Assembly: GCA_022496185.1 (NCBI GenBank)
Contig: WTXG01000081.1
Coordinates: forward strand, 62,001 to 126,000
DNA from: Multifurca ochricompacta
Taxonomy: Eukaryota; Basidiomycota; Agaricomycetes; Russulales; Russulaceae
Length of the DNA stretch: 64,000 nt
Reading direction: 5' to 3'
The position numbers and the translations under genes were made by a program. The notes under the pieces are model-generated. The model was given only the letters and a program-made list of their open reading frames with translations. It ran no database searches and was not told the DNA's origin. Positions 36,723-48,315 of the stretch are shown piece after piece; within the stretch, counting starts at the first letter, position 1, and each line of letters begins with the position of its first letter.

Positions 36723-38956
36723 TCATGCAGGTGTCCAATGGGCGGGCACAGGTACTCGGCTGCGTACGGGTTGCATTCGCCGCAGGATCATTTCCAACCC
36801 ACGAGCGCGATACCCGCTCTCGCGCGCCTCTCGCTCACCATCATCTACCCTCGCCCAAAGCGCCGCAAATGCGTCCTGCAACTCGCGCGGCGCGCCCGCC
36901 GCGCTGAACTTGTTCACCAATCCTAAGGTGGTATACACCAATTGGTATCTCGGCGATATGCTCGCCGCTCTCATCAACGCAGGCGGCAGGTCCAAAGGGA
37001 GACGTTCTTGCAGGTCGTCGAGCGTGCTCTCGAGGAGGTGGATAAAACTAGCGAGCATCATATTGTCCCCTCGTTGTATCCACCTTTGCACGACGCCCTC
37101 CGGCACATCCAAATGTTGTGCCAGTGAGCTCACACTCCCCCACGGTGGACCCGGCACCGCCGCATAGCCGTGCCGCCATGCCGCGACGAGAACCGCAGAG
37201 ACGCAATGCGCCGCGAGCGCGATGTCCCTATTGGTATCCCTGACCATAGACGTGGCCACTGCCCACGCCTCGGTGGATGCAAAGAGCGGGTCGCTGCTGA
37301 AAAGGGTAGGTTCGAGTATCCCCAAGCGTAGATGCCGCAAGACCGTCCCTGGAAGACAATAGAGTGCCTCCAGACACACGACCCGGCGCTTGAGTTCCTT
37401 CGCGGACGCCGGGGGCACGTTGGGTGCCGTTCCTCGTGGACAGAGGAGGTCAAAGATGCGCGCTTCGAGGGGCGAGTCGAGACCTTCGTGGTGTGTTAGG
37501 TGCTCGAGAGCCACGCCAGGTGGTCGTACAGTGGTGGAGCGGTAGTATCCTGGTATAGCAGCCAAAAACTGCTCTAATTCGTGATCCTCATCGAGCGCGT
37601 CGAGCGTCCAAGCTAGCGCCCGCGCATCCATTTCCGTGGACTGTCCGAGAGCGATTGCCTCACAACTACGAGAGAGACCTTGAGAAATGCGTCTGGAATG
37701 GTCACCCAGCATGAAGATGATGCGTCCATAAACCTTCCAAGCGACCACGCCGGTGTGCTCGTAGATGAACTTGACGATCCGTCGCATCGAGTCAAGGACG
37801 ACTATCAAGACCGCCTGTTGAAACATCCAGAGGGGGTTAGTCAGCGGTGTCTGGTACGGCGAATTTGGGTACATGAGGGGAAGTGCTGTGCACAGGAAAT
37901 ACGCAGAAGCCCCCACTGCGACGGCAGAAAGAAGGGAAAAGGCAACAGTGTGGTTAATGTTGATCAAAAAATCGACCAGGCCAGCGAAGAAGAGGAAGAG
38001 GGAGGCGTGGAGAAGGGCAGGGAGTGCCTCGACTGCACGTGGGAGACCAAAACACTCCACCCCTTCCGCGAAGAAAGTTCGTATGCGTGCCCGTTTGTAA
38101 GGTGCGTACCAACGCTGGGAAACTTGAAGGTATCGCCGAACCCACTGCTGCATGAGCGTCGCTAAAAGGGCACACGTCAAGCTCAAAGCAAGGCTGAGAA
38201 ACCATAGCGAGTTCACGCGGACAGCTGAAGCTGACGGGCGAAAAACCTGCGGGGGAAAACCAGATGGGATCGAGACAGTATTGCCAGTCGAGAGTGCGGC
38301 GAGTTGCTGGGATATCTGTGTGAGTAGGAGGACGGTCGCGTCGCTCGAGCCGGGCTGTAGCTGCTTGTAACTTTCGATGATGAAAGCTGCTACCGTAGCA
38401 GAGAAGAGACCTGTCTGGCATACAAAAAAAAATAAAGTAAAAAGAATTAGTTGCACCAGCTGGAGGAGCTCCAATAAGTGCTGCGACGAACGAAGACGAG
38501 AATCCCCTCCGTATCTCCCTTCCAGCTTTCACTCGACTCCTTATCGAACTTTTCGGCCTGCGAGAGGTACACTGAAAATAACCTATCGGAAGAGTCGCCA
38601 TAGTTCCCTTCTGCAATGTTTGGGTGGACAGAGCCCAGCGGAGAATCCGTCGCCAGTGAAGCAGGAGGCAGTGGAGATGAGGGAGGTAGGGGTGGAGATT
38701 GGGGCTGGTTAGGCTGGAGGACAGGATCGTAGGACGAGTACGTCGGCAAGCGGGAGCTCGGTCCTGGATCACACAACAATTGGTTGTTACCTGCAGCTGC
38801 AGAATCGACTGAGTCCTCCTTGGCAAGTTGAAGAGACGCTGTGGATGTTGTGTGGTTGACATCAACACTGATGGCAAGACAAGGAGGACCAACCTGGGTC
38901 CAAATGGGGTGTATATGTTCCCAACTCAATATCTGGGCTGACTGAACGTGGAACAT
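36723..38956 (-). CDS. DUF6535 multi-pass membrane protein 1
   Basis: Exon 1 ends ...EGILVF at 38492 and joins TGLFSATVAAFIIES at 38414 across a 77-bp intron (GTTCGT...CCAG), keeping the frame to the stop at 36723. The hallmark of DUF6535 is this cytoplasmic lead-in (SWKGDTEGILVF) running into membrane helices. Further helices: VNSLWFLSLALSLTCALLAT, ALLHASLFLFFAGLVDFLI, and AFSLLSAVAVGASAYFLCTA. The C-terminal 350 residues are soluble and helical. The family is greatly expanded in mushroom-forming fungi with no known function. The starting Met (38956, MFHVQSAQ) is the least certain part, and an additional intron in exon 1 is possible. Confidence 0.75.
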
Positions 38957-40472
38957 TTGCGGTCATAATGGGGTAGCAATGGATGGGGGTCGGTGGATGA
39001 AGGTGAAGAATGAGTAAGTTCCTGAACAGCACCGTGGCGTGGGCAGCCCGCACACTTGCTCTTGCATTTTGCATCGGGTTTTTATCACGAAAGAAAGCAG
39101 AACATAGCTATAATCTACATGCTCGCCAACCCAACAGGGGTCAGCCGGTGTATCAAGTATTGGCAAGATGGCCGATTGTGAATGGGAATAGGATTAATTA
39201 TGATGTGCAATCTGACATAGCTATTTGAATGATTAAGAAGGGAGGCAGTGTCCACACTGTTATCAACTACTCCCAAGTAATAACATGGCCTTTGGGCCCT
39301 TTCCATATGGGCCATGAGAGACACCAGTTATTCGCCCGTCTCTTATTCAAACCGTTTCCTTCATTCTTCAAATTTGATTCGTTTACCTTTCTCCCTCTAT
39401 CGCGTGGTAGGAACCGGGAGGCTGTATCGCGTCGTGGAAGTTGGTGAGGTCAGTTTTATAAAGCGAAGTTATATCCACCATCTCGTCGAAATATTTGGTG
39501 TTCCAGAGTATTATGAACCACCCAAGCCCGAGTGCGGAACCACATCAACAACGGTACGCTCAGCCCCAACTGATTTTCGTTCTGCTGGAGTCACAGTGGT
39601 GACATTCCATCAGGCCAAAGGTTCCACAAAACTGTCAATTTTTATGCACATGGATAGCGGCGGGCCTGCTTTTGCATGTATCCAAGACATCTGAATCCGC
39701 AGATTCATTCTAGCTTGCAAGCTGGACAAATGATTTCCCCTCTCATGTTGCAGTCTTGTCTCAGCTGTCCAATTTGGCGACATCAAGACGTCATCGCGGT
39801 CATTGATGAAACTGTAGTACTTCAAGAGGACTTTCAAATTGACATATGCTCCCCTTGACTGGACTGTGTTACTACCCCTATTAATTGCAAAAAGGAAGGC
39901 CCTGTTGTGGCATTCGATATCAAGGGAAACAAATCGATTACAACTGGACATCAAGCAAATTTCCAATCTCTGTCAGCTATGCGTTTCGAAAACCAGCATT
40001 CATGTTAACGAGATGTTCGTGCTCAAGCCAGACGAAGCGATTAAACTATCCCGAGCGGTATTGACCAGCGCACTCATTAAATCAAAGGCGCTTCCAACCT
40101 TGGGACAGTATGGCATCGCCAGTAGCACGTGGCCACAGAACGGACAGCATAGACAGATAGAGTTGATTGGGGCTGGCAACGCTGGAGGGGAGTTGGGCAG
40201 TAAGACAAGCATGTTATGGTCCTACATGGCGATGTGGTAAGCTATTGCGTAGTACTCTGACAATAACGCTGACAATAACGCTGCCAACAGGGAGTTAACC
40301 TATTTCTTTAAGATCTCATATAAATTCAACTACATGAATCTCAAGTATGTTTTTCCCGGAATGATCCACAGTTCCACTGAAGTGAAGGGACGCCACGACC
40401 CCAACTAGGTGCAAAATAAGAGGAAGGGATCAGGAAATTACATGAATATGGGTTGCCAAGACACCTAGGATG
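38957..40472. other. Degenerate interval between the DUF6535 paralogues
   Basis: Frames at 39314-39694 and 39839-40240 (+) look partly protein-like (GTGRLYRVVEVGEVSFIKRS; IHVNEMFVLKPDEAIKLSRA), but I recognise no family and cannot connect them by good splice sites. Part of it resembles 34300-34380. Likely a decayed gene. Confidence 0.3.
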
Positions 40473-42689
40473 TTACGACGATGGGCTCGGGAGACTTGAT
40501 TCCTGTGCTCGATGAGTCAGATACACCTGTATCGTATCTGGAATCGGGCTGGGGACGTCAATGTGGTGATGAGGAACGGTACAGAGAGGGTACGAGTCCA
40601 ACTCCAGGTCATCGTCCAGCGGGAACGGCAAATATACAGAATCGGTGCCTGGGTGCAATGTAAGGTAAGTTCTACGAAGGACGTGGAGGATGCGGGTTGT
40701 ATTCAGTCCCACCATCCGGGACCGGGGTGCGCGTGCCTCCCATACAAGTTCATTCCACATATTGCAAAACTCGTGCTGTAGCTCGGGATCAGTATTTGTA
40801 AGTTCAAGCTTGCAAACCTCAACCAAGACACGGTGCCAAAGTCCTCCGTGTGCAAATTGGTCGCTGTCCTTGAGCCGGGTCTCCTTCAGATGCTGGACCA
40901 GGTGGATCAGGTTATGTAGGCGCACGCTGTCATCGTGCCAGGAGTAGCCCTTCGAGTCGTAGTCCAGATGGTGCTGAAGAATCTTGAGCCACTCTCCGTC
41001 ATAATCGTGTGCGCGATTGATAGCGACCGCCACTATACATCTTGCATAGTCTCTGATCCACGGATCGCCATCATCACTGTAGGATTGTGCAAATTTGATA
41101 AAGTCGATACGTCTAAAGATCTCGGATTCCGTTATTTCAAGAATCTGTCGGAAAGTGGCTTGAAGAAGTAGAGGATCGGCTTCGATCGCCTTCAGACAGG
41201 TCGCGATCCGCTTGTCTTTTTCGGGTTCAGCAAACACATCGGATGACAAGGAATGATTCATGAATATCGCAATAGCAGGGGGGAGTATTTTGCCGTTCAG
41301 TTTTTCTTGGGCTGGCACATCTTTTTCCACTTCGGTTGAACTGTAAAATCCTGGAATGCTAGCCAAAAATTGTTCCATATCTTTATGTCCGTCCAAGGAA
41401 CCGAAAGCCCGCGAAAGGATGGAAGTGTCGAGGAATGAAGAGTGAGCACGAGCCAGGCCCTCCAAGTCTCTCATCACATCCCTAAGCGTCCACTTGTGGT
41501 AAACTCTGGCCAACTCCCGGATACGGAGCCTGGTGCTAAACCTAACAAAACTCAGCTTGATGGAAACATTGTAAAGTAGTTTGAGTGCCAGCCAGGGAAT
41601 GTAGGACACAGAAAACCAGACAAGCGAGGAAAGAGGAGTGTGGCACGGACTGGCTTGATAAAAGATCGGAACCAGGGTTGCGCATAGATAATGCGATGTA
41701 CAAAGTCCAACGCTTGCGAGAATGACCAAAAAGACGGAATGATTGATATTAAAGAGATATATGACGAGGCCAGCGAGGAAAGAGAAGATGGCAAGGTGAA
41801 ACAGTGCAGGCATAAGCGAGACCATCTGCTGAAGCTGCATCCTCTCAACTCCTTGTGCCATCAGTTCACGGATTCGCGCCCGCATGCGTGGGCCGCGAGG
41901 ATCCTGGGTGGTATGAAGGTATTGACGTTCCCACTGTTGCAGCAGCGTTGCAACCAGCGTACAATACAGGCTGATTACTAAACTCAGAGACCAGAGCGCG
42001 CTGACCCACACAGCAGACGTAGCTGGCGAGAATGTGGATGGATCTGGTATCCTGATAGGAAGGGGAATAGAGGAGCCATTCTGCTGGGGCGCAGAGAGTT
42101 GATAGATCTGGGAAAGATAAAAGGCGGAGATGTCCTGCGAGTTCAAATTCAGGGCCTGATACGACCGTCCGAGGAGCGTGGCGACCATAATCGAAAACAA
42201 ACCGGTCTACGGTGATTGGGATTCAAGTCAAAGACTCTGAAAGGCAAGGCTGGCAACTCACAACGATTATTGCGCTGTCGGCGCCGTCTTTCCATCTCTT
42301 GGCCATCTTCTGGTCGTGCATCTTTGCTGCTTCATTGTACATGGAGAAAAATGGATCTGACACATCTGGAAAGCTGGCCTCGGCTTGAGTTGATGTGTTC
42401 CTTGCCCTCGTCGGTTGGGTGAGGACATCATCTTTTCCTAAAAATACGACGTCAAGGAAACCTGTGTGGATAAGGTGGAGGAGAATCGCCTACGTGGAGC
42501 AGCTTCCACATTGTAGGAAAGATCCAATGAGCGGGCGAGGTCCTGGAAGCTGATGGACATAACTCTGGATGGAGGCTCAACCATGATGTCAATGCCTAGT
42601 GACACTGGCGAGTGAGTTGCCTCCATAGGTACAGAAAGGTCATCATCGTGAGGTATGCCTTGGGCTTCAATGTCAATGGCCTGTGACAT
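40473..42689 (-). CDS. DUF6535 multi-pass membrane protein 2
   Basis: Three exons: 42689-42494, 42437-42262 and 42206-40473, with introns of 56 and 55 bp; all phases agree (about 701 residues). It starts MSQAIDIEAQGIPHDDD. Exon 2 carries DPFFSMYNEAAKMHDQKMAK and RWKDGADSAIIV, leading into TGLFSIMVATLLG, the DUF6535 boundary between the cytosolic lead-in and the first helix. Other helices: VSALWSLSLVISLYCTLVAT, ALFHLAIFSFLAGLVIYLF, VFLVILASVGLCTSHYLC. The C-terminal domain shares FLASIPGFYSSTEV with its neighbour (FLAAIPGYYRSTTV), so the two are diverged paralogues in the same orientation, about 1.5 kb apart. Confidence 0.8.
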
Positions 42690-43262
42690 TGGGGAGGGAA
42701 GGATGTGTCGGAAGGGCTGGGTGCACGTGCAGTGAGCTGACCCAACTCTCTCCCACTGTTACGAAACTTTCCTTGTATGCCAGAAGTCGTACTGGATGCA
42801 ATTCGTCCAGCACTTTGACGAATCACGTGATATAAGGTAAACAACAGAGAGGTTCCGGGATAGCGGTTCGACACGTGATGTAGAGTAAACAATGGCAAAT
42901 TCTGTTGAACCAAGATACCGGTACAGAGAGCTCACCCAACTCTCCCCCACTGCTGACATCCCTAAAGTGGTGATATTGTCACATGACTATGATTTGTAAT
43001 AATATATATTTTAAAAAGGAAAGTTATCAACAAAATATCTTTTTTTTTTTTTGGAATTGACTTTATAATGTGTGTCAAGGTTTTGCCTAAGTGCACAGAA
43101 TGAAATATCATTACAAATCAGTTAGGCTAAGATCAGATAAGGATTAGATTTTATTTGTGCTTCAGGGCCTTGCCCAAATCATGCAGCTACTACCAGTACA
43201 TAGTAACTACTGTTGTGAACATGAGTGATGTGTAGGGCTGTGCACTGTACCCATACCCTATG
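42690..43262. other. Upstream spacer with transposon remnants
   Basis: It holds duplicated phrases CACGTGATATAAGGTAAACA and CACGTGATGTAGAGTAAACA and the inverted-repeat words shared with 7299-7346. From about 43000 it becomes AT-rich and nearly free of CpG. No gene is seen. CTATG at 43258-43262 is the left target duplication of the solo LTR. Confidence 0.5.
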
Positions 43263-43839
43263 TGTTATGTCTGGTGCAGGATGTTCCACATGACTTGTGT
43301 GACAGCATTGTATGTGTATTTGGATAAGAAGCCAATAAGACTTCTTGGAGTTAAGTGGGACAAGTCAAAGTCAAAGGGGCTGTTCCCTAAGACAATGTTA
43401 AGTGGGAAAGTGCCAAAAGCACTGAGACAGGTGAGTCAGAGGGTCCAAGGGGAAGTCCAGAAGACAAACACTGATGTATTCAATAAGTCGAGTCTGAGGT
43501 CTACATTGTAGTTACAGCGGACTTATATATGTAATTGAATGGGCATCTATGAGATAAGGAAGTGGAGTCAAGTGGGCCTGAATATATGGAAGCGGAGGGT
43601 GTAAAGCCTGGCTTCTGATAGGGAATTAAGTAAGTGTCTGGTCATATAGATAAGAAGATAAGGAAACAATCATGGACAAAGTATGGTCAACAAGTACAAA
43701 GGCAGTCATGGGGAAGGGAGCAAGGCACGTGATGGATCCCAGGAAGGGGACGTGATCAGGAAGTGTAATGTAGGTGGAAGGGCAGGGTTCATACTGGGAA
43801 GCGTGAAGAAAAGAGGGACACTGGGTGAGGGTTGTAACA
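43263..43839 (-). repeat. Solo LTR (577 bp) of the A/B/C/D family
   Basis: Plus-strand ends TGTTATGTCT and TTGTAACA; it aligns through its length with the minus-oriented LTRs of B and D. No internal retrotransposon sequence is attached on either side. It is flanked by CTATG (43258-43262) and CTATG (43840-43844). It is therefore the product of LTR-LTR recombination. Many CpG positions of the family read TG or CA here. Confidence 0.92.
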
Positions 43840-44406
43840 CTATGGTATGATGGTGCTGTAGTATGGTGCTGTACCCATACCATACCAGCTCAAGTCAATA
43901 ATTGAGACAGATGGTTATGGGTATGGCAAATGCCATCCAAACCCATCAAAAAATGGCCATAGATGGCATTGAATAAATGAGCTTTAATCTTGTAATTAAG
44001 CCACCAAAACTCCCCCAATATAGAATCTTTACCTATTTAGATAGCAGATAAGCATTAGCTAAATATAGTAAGACAAGAGATAAGATAAACTAACTAGTAC
44101 TCAGTTCAGTTTATGTGGTCAAAACTGGAGTGAACACTTACAAAGTAGCAACCTTTTATACTGCTCAGAGGAGCATGACATTAAGTAGAGTAATATAGTT
44201 ATTTAAATGTGACAAGAAAGAAGGAATGTGTTGTGTGTGCAAAGTCTCTGAATCAACTACCTGACATACTTTAGATTATCTTATCATAATCATTAGATCA
44301 GGAGCCCTGACAATCCAGTCACTAGTGGCCCATCTCAACAGCTGGTACACTTCCATTTTTCATGAAGCTACTATTATTATAATTTAATCCAAAGAACAAG
44401 GACAAT
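43840..44406. other. CpG-poor, AT-rich spacer
   Basis: No coding frame. It looks like strongly CpG-depleted old repeat DNA. The phrase GCTGTACCCATACC occurs on both sides of the solo LTR (about 43241-43260 and 43868-43886). ACAAT (44402-44406) is the left target duplication of element C. Confidence 0.5.
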
Positions 44407-44995
44407 TGTTATGACCCCTGCCTAGCAACCCGATTTTCTTCACAATCCCCAGCGATGACCCTACCCGTCCCCCTACTCTACATTTCCTGATCACGTCCCC
44501 TTCCTGGGACCCGTCACATGCTTTACTTCCTTCCCTGTGATTGACTTTGTCTCTGTTTGCCTCGCTTTGTCTATGACTGGCTTCTTTTCCCTTATCTCTT
44601 ATCCCTTATCGTATGACCGGACACTTACTTAGTTCCCTATCAGAAGCTAGGCTTTACGCCCTTCGCTTTCGTATATTTGGGCCCACATGATTCCGTTCTC
44701 TTATCTCATAGACGCCCATCCGATTATGTATATAAGTTCGCTGTAACTACAATGTAGACCCCAGACTCGACTTATTGAATACATCGGTGCTTGTCTTCTG
44801 GACTTCCCCTTGAAACCTCTGATTCGATCGTCTCAGTGCTTTTGGCACTTTCCGCTCAACATTGTCACTTGGGAACAGCCCCGTTGACTTTGACTCATCC
44901 CCTTATACTCCAAGAGGTCTTATTGATCTCTTATCTGAACGAACGAACGAAGCTGTCGCACAAGTCGTGTAGAACGTCTCACACCGGACGTAACA
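44407..44995 (+). repeat. 5' LTR of element C (589 bp)
   Basis: TGTTATGACC...GGACGTAACA. It differs from the 3' LTR (58770-59358) by about eight substitutions and no indel, every one at a CpG position. It includes a TTATC cluster (44590-44610), TATA box, R start and the primer-complementary 11-mer. Confidence 0.95.
44729..44773 (+). promoter_or_regulatory. Core promoter and R-region start of element C
   Basis: TATATAA at 44729-44735 and AGACTCGACTT at 44763-44773. The 34-bp spacing from the TATA box to this 11-mer is the same in A (5363/5397), B (53589/53555, minus) and the 3' LTR of C (59092/59126), so transcription probably begins at or next to the 11-mer. Confidence 0.6.
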
Positions 44996-45008
44996 TCAAG
45001 TCGAGTCT
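44996..45008 (+). promoter_or_regulatory. Self-primer binding site of element C
   Basis: TC followed by AAGTCGAGTCT (44998-45008). The 11-mer is the exact reverse complement of AGACTCGACTT at 44763-44773 in the LTR and stops matching on both sides. It does not look like the complement of a common tRNA 3' end (no TGG directly after the LTR). Confidence 0.75.
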
Positions 45009-45014
45009 CTCACA

Positions 45015-46433
45015 GTGGCTTCCAGCCGCAGCCAGACCCTCTTCCGGGAAGAACTCATCGAACGCAGAGAAGAGAATAATCTTTCACAGCAAGTACTTGG
45101 CTCTGCCGCCTGGAAAGACTTTGAAACCGAGTTTGGATACTACGTCTATCACAACGGACGATACCAACCGGTAGAATATGACGACGAGAAAAGAGTTTGG
45201 TATTGTATCCGATACTCGGACAGTCGAAACTCTTGGGTTACAACCAGACCTGCCCCACCTGAATTTGGACTAGGCCCGTGGAGAGAAAACCCTCCGGCCA
45301 TTGTCACGGACTCCGAACCAGAAGAGTACGTAGAAGAACATAGCGAAGAAGCACTGGTATTAGCGTCGTCTACAGCCCCAGTTGCACCTGAAGTTGTCAC
45401 GTTCAGAGCCCCTGCTTTGACAACTCCCCAGATCTCGATACAATCCACCAACACCGTCACCCCGTTTTACCAGAACATGTCCACCATTGCCGCCCAGCTT
45501 CCAGACCCCGCCCCACCAGCCCCAGTGGCGGCACCACCAAACATCCCTCCCCCGTCTGGATGATTATCAGGAGTGCTTCCCCAAACGTTCACCGGGGACT
45601 GCTCACAAAGCAAAAAATTCATGTTGGAGTTCACTACCTTTAAAAACTTCAACCATGACATCCCACAGATTGTCAATCCATTTCAACGAGCCAATCTGTT
45701 CCTTTCCCTGATTCGGGGGGATGCGGTCGACAACTGGACCATGGAGCAGCTGGAATGGCTGAACGAGCAAGTCGAAAGTGGGCGTCGCACCACTAGTGAA
45801 GGTCTTTGGGAGACCATTGCTGAGCGGTTTAAGGATGCCTTTACGGACGGGCAGGCCAAGCAGAAGGCAGCCCGGGAGTTAAAGTCCCTCAGAATGGAGA
45901 AGGGAGAGCTTGACGCATACGTCGCCAAGTTCAGAAGTCTAGCCAACAGGGCCGGCTATGACACGGACGAAGAGGCAACGTTAGACCTCTTTTCACAGGG
46001 TTTGCCCAACCCCCTAGTCAAAAACATTATTCAGTTTCATCACCCTCATGACTGGGATACTTGGGTTGACGCTGCTCGAAGGCAGCAACAAGACTACCTT
46101 GACTTCCAGACAAGGTTTGGAGTTGACACCAGAAAAGGAAAGACCCGAGACCAGTGGAAGGCAGCATTTGGGGTGAAGCCCACGCCACATGGCCAGAGGG
46201 ATCCAAACGCTATGGATACCTCTGCAGATCGGGCCCGAGCTCGGGCGACACTTACGGAAGACGAGCGGCAGACACTAATGAAAGAAGGGCGCTGCTTCCG
46301 TTGCAGAGCATTGGGACATATGTCCTGGGACTGTCCCAAGAAGGGAGCACGAGTTGCTGTCGCCACGGTGGCCCCAGAACACCCCATTCAGAACAACCCC
46401 CCCACTGTGGACAAGCGGTCAAAAGAAGAAAAG
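45015..46433 (+). pseudogene. gag: Gag of element C, one TGA and interrupted by element B
   Basis: Starts MASSRSQTLFREEL at 45015. It encodes the N-terminal domain, a capsid-like helical part (FKNFNHDIPQIVNPFQRANL, WTMEQLEWLNEQV) and a CX2CX4HX4C knuckle (CFRCRALGHMSWDC). A TGA at 45561-45563 replaces the CGA (Arg) seen in B at the same place. At 46433 element B begins; gag resumes after B at 53902 and stops TAG 53992-53994, in perfect frame once B and one AAAAG are removed. Confidence 0.9.
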
Positions 46434-47006
46434 TGTTACGTCCGGTGTGAGACGTCCTGCACGACTTGTGCGACAGCTTTGTACGTGTATTCAGATAAGA
46501 GGCCAATAGGGCTTCTTGGAGTTTAGATGGATGAGTCAAAGTCAAAGGGGCTGTTCCCTAGTGACAGTGTTAAGTGGGAAGTGCCAAAAGCACTGAGACA
46601 GTCGAGTCAAAGGTTTCAAGGGAAGTCCAAAAGACAAACACCGATGTATTCAATAAGTCGAGTCTGAGGTCTACAGGGTAGCTACAGTGGACTTATATAC
46701 GTAATTCAGTGAGCGTCTACGAGATAAGAACGCGGAGTCAAGTGGGCCCGAATATCCGAAAGCGGAGGGCGTAGAGCCTAGCTTCTGATAGGGTATTAAG
46801 TAAGTGTCCGGTCGTACGATAAGGAGATAAGTGATAACGAAGATAAGAGTAGGTAAACATAAACAAACAAGAAGGTCACGGGGAGGGACGAAGGGCATGT
46901 GACGGATCCCATGATGGAGACGTGATCTGGTAGTGGAGTGTGGGCGGAAGAGAGGGGTCGTCGTTGGGCAAGAAAAAGAATACGGGCAAAGACGGGGTTC
47001 GTAACA
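46434..47006 (-). repeat. 3' LTR of element B (573 bp)
   Basis: Plus-strand TGTTACGTCC at 46434 and TTCGTAACA at 47006. It is adjacent to the minus-strand polypurine tract (plus coordinates 47007-47020, TCACCCCCTCTTCT). It is almost identical to 53323-53896. Confidence 0.95.
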
Positions 47007-47037
47007 TCACCCCCTCTTCTGGTTCTAGCAGACCCGG

Positions 47038-48237
47038 CTAGAAACGACTCGTACCGTCATCATCCTGCACCAGCTCCAGATAATCATCGGCTACATTACA
47101 ATCATCCATCGTGTAATTCTCCTTGTCCGCATCCTGGGGGCACTGGTGAGTACGGAGAAACCCGTAAGGGCCGCGTTGTCCACATAGGCGGCATACGTCG
47201 TGAATGGGACAATCCAACTCCCGATGTCCTGCATTGTGACGCAGGCATTTGCCACACCATCCAGATGGGTTGGTGATCGTCGGCGCGACTCCTACTCGGC
47301 GGAAGATACAGAACCTGCTCCAATGCAGATTGCTGCGACAGTGCCGGCACCACTTGCGATTGAGGGGGCAATTCCAGCTGATGTGGTACTTACTGTCGCA
47401 CCTCCAGCATGTCTCCCCCCGAGGGTTCTCGTGCATGCGCGGCATCTCAAATCGGTTTGGCAACAGCACCAGGGCAGCCCCTAGTGATCGTGGCGGGAGA
47501 GGTCGGGCATAGGTGTCAGCGTACCTCTCAGCAATCGTTTGATATGCGTCCCCCTTCTCCAACCTCTTTCGGATCTCCACTAGCTCCTGCTCAATTTGGA
47601 ACATTCCGTTGGTCAGCTGGGCCATCATCTTGGCATGTTCCTTGTACTGTTGATTGAGTGTATTGCGCAAAGTTAGATTCTTCCGCAGCCTCATTACCTC
47701 GGCTTTGAGGCGCGGAAGTCGCATGTCACTCAGTACCTCATCGATGGCAAAGGCCCGGGGATCTTCGGCAGCTAAGTGCCCCAGCTGTTCATCGGTCATC
47801 GTGTGATGCAGACGGCCTGTATACCTTTCCTCCAGATAGACCGGAGCTCCATAAACTGGGCCGTCCTTTTTCATGCACCCAGCAACATCCATCCCTCCGT
47901 TGGTGTAGAAGATGTATTTGGCGATGGCAATGGTTCCATCGCCCATGGTGATCTCCAGTGGATAGTACGTGGAGGAGTTAGGGTTGTTCAGGAAGAAGGG
48001 AAATTCCGGGACCTCGTCGTCCGACTCCATACCCACCAGGTCGTTTGGGTGCGGCTCCTCACAGTGTTCGAAGTCGTTGTTGGGGTTGGGAGATTGGTTC
48101 TTGACTCGAGCTTCGGCAGCCTCGTAGTCAATAGGTGAAGAGGGACGCGTAGAGGGATGGGCAGAGGGGAAACTCTCGACAACTACGGTGGTAGCGGTGA
48201 AGGCGTCGATGGCAGCGTTGGCAGCGATGAAAGACAT
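47038..48237 (-). CDS. Post-pol third frame: zinc-knuckle protein (element B)
   Basis: Counterpart of the frames at 3807 and 57533. Conserved start MSFIAANAAIDAF at 48237 (a further in-frame ATG at 48276). About 400 residues with acidic N-terminus, IFYTNGGMDVAGC block, coiled coil and Cys/His clusters CWRCDSKYHISWNC, CRHCRSNLHWSRFC, CGKCLRHNAGHRELDC and a fourth CRLCGQRG type. No stop or frameshift, although this element's gag and pol each carry a nonsense codon. The stop at 47038 lies just upstream of the polypurine tract, so it is the last gene of the element. Confidence 0.82.
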   Translation of the reverse strand: MSFIAANAAIDAFTATTVVVESFPSAHPSTRPSSPIDYEAAEARVKNQSPNPNNDFEHCEEPHPNDLVGMESDDEVPEFPFFLNNPNSSTYYPLEITMGDGTIAIAKYIFYTNGGMDVAGCMKKDGPVYGAPVYLEERYTGRLHHTMTDEQLGHLAAEDPRAFAIDEVLSDMRLPRLKAEVMRLRKNLTLRNTLNQQYKEHAKMMAQLTNGMFQIEQELVEIRKRLEKGDAYQTIAERYADTYARPLPPRSLGAALVLLPNRFEMPRMHENPRGETCWRCDSKYHISWNCPLNRKWCRHCRSNLHWSRFCIFRRVGVAPTITNPSGWCGKCLRHNAGHRELDCPIHDVCRLCGQRGPYGFLRTHQCPQDADKENYTMDDCNVADDYLELVQDDDGTSRF

Positions 48238-48315
48238 AATTGATTGTGTAGTGGTAGGACGTTGCTGAGGGAGCATGTACTGGGGAGCTTCAGTTGGGGT
48301 TTGGGGTTGTTCCTT

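Noticed and set aside
38415..38474. Hydrophobic N-terminal extension before TGLFSATVAA in DUF6535 gene 1
   Set aside because: It is intron sequence read through in frame; splicing GTTCGT...CCAG joins the conserved EGILVF to TGLF.
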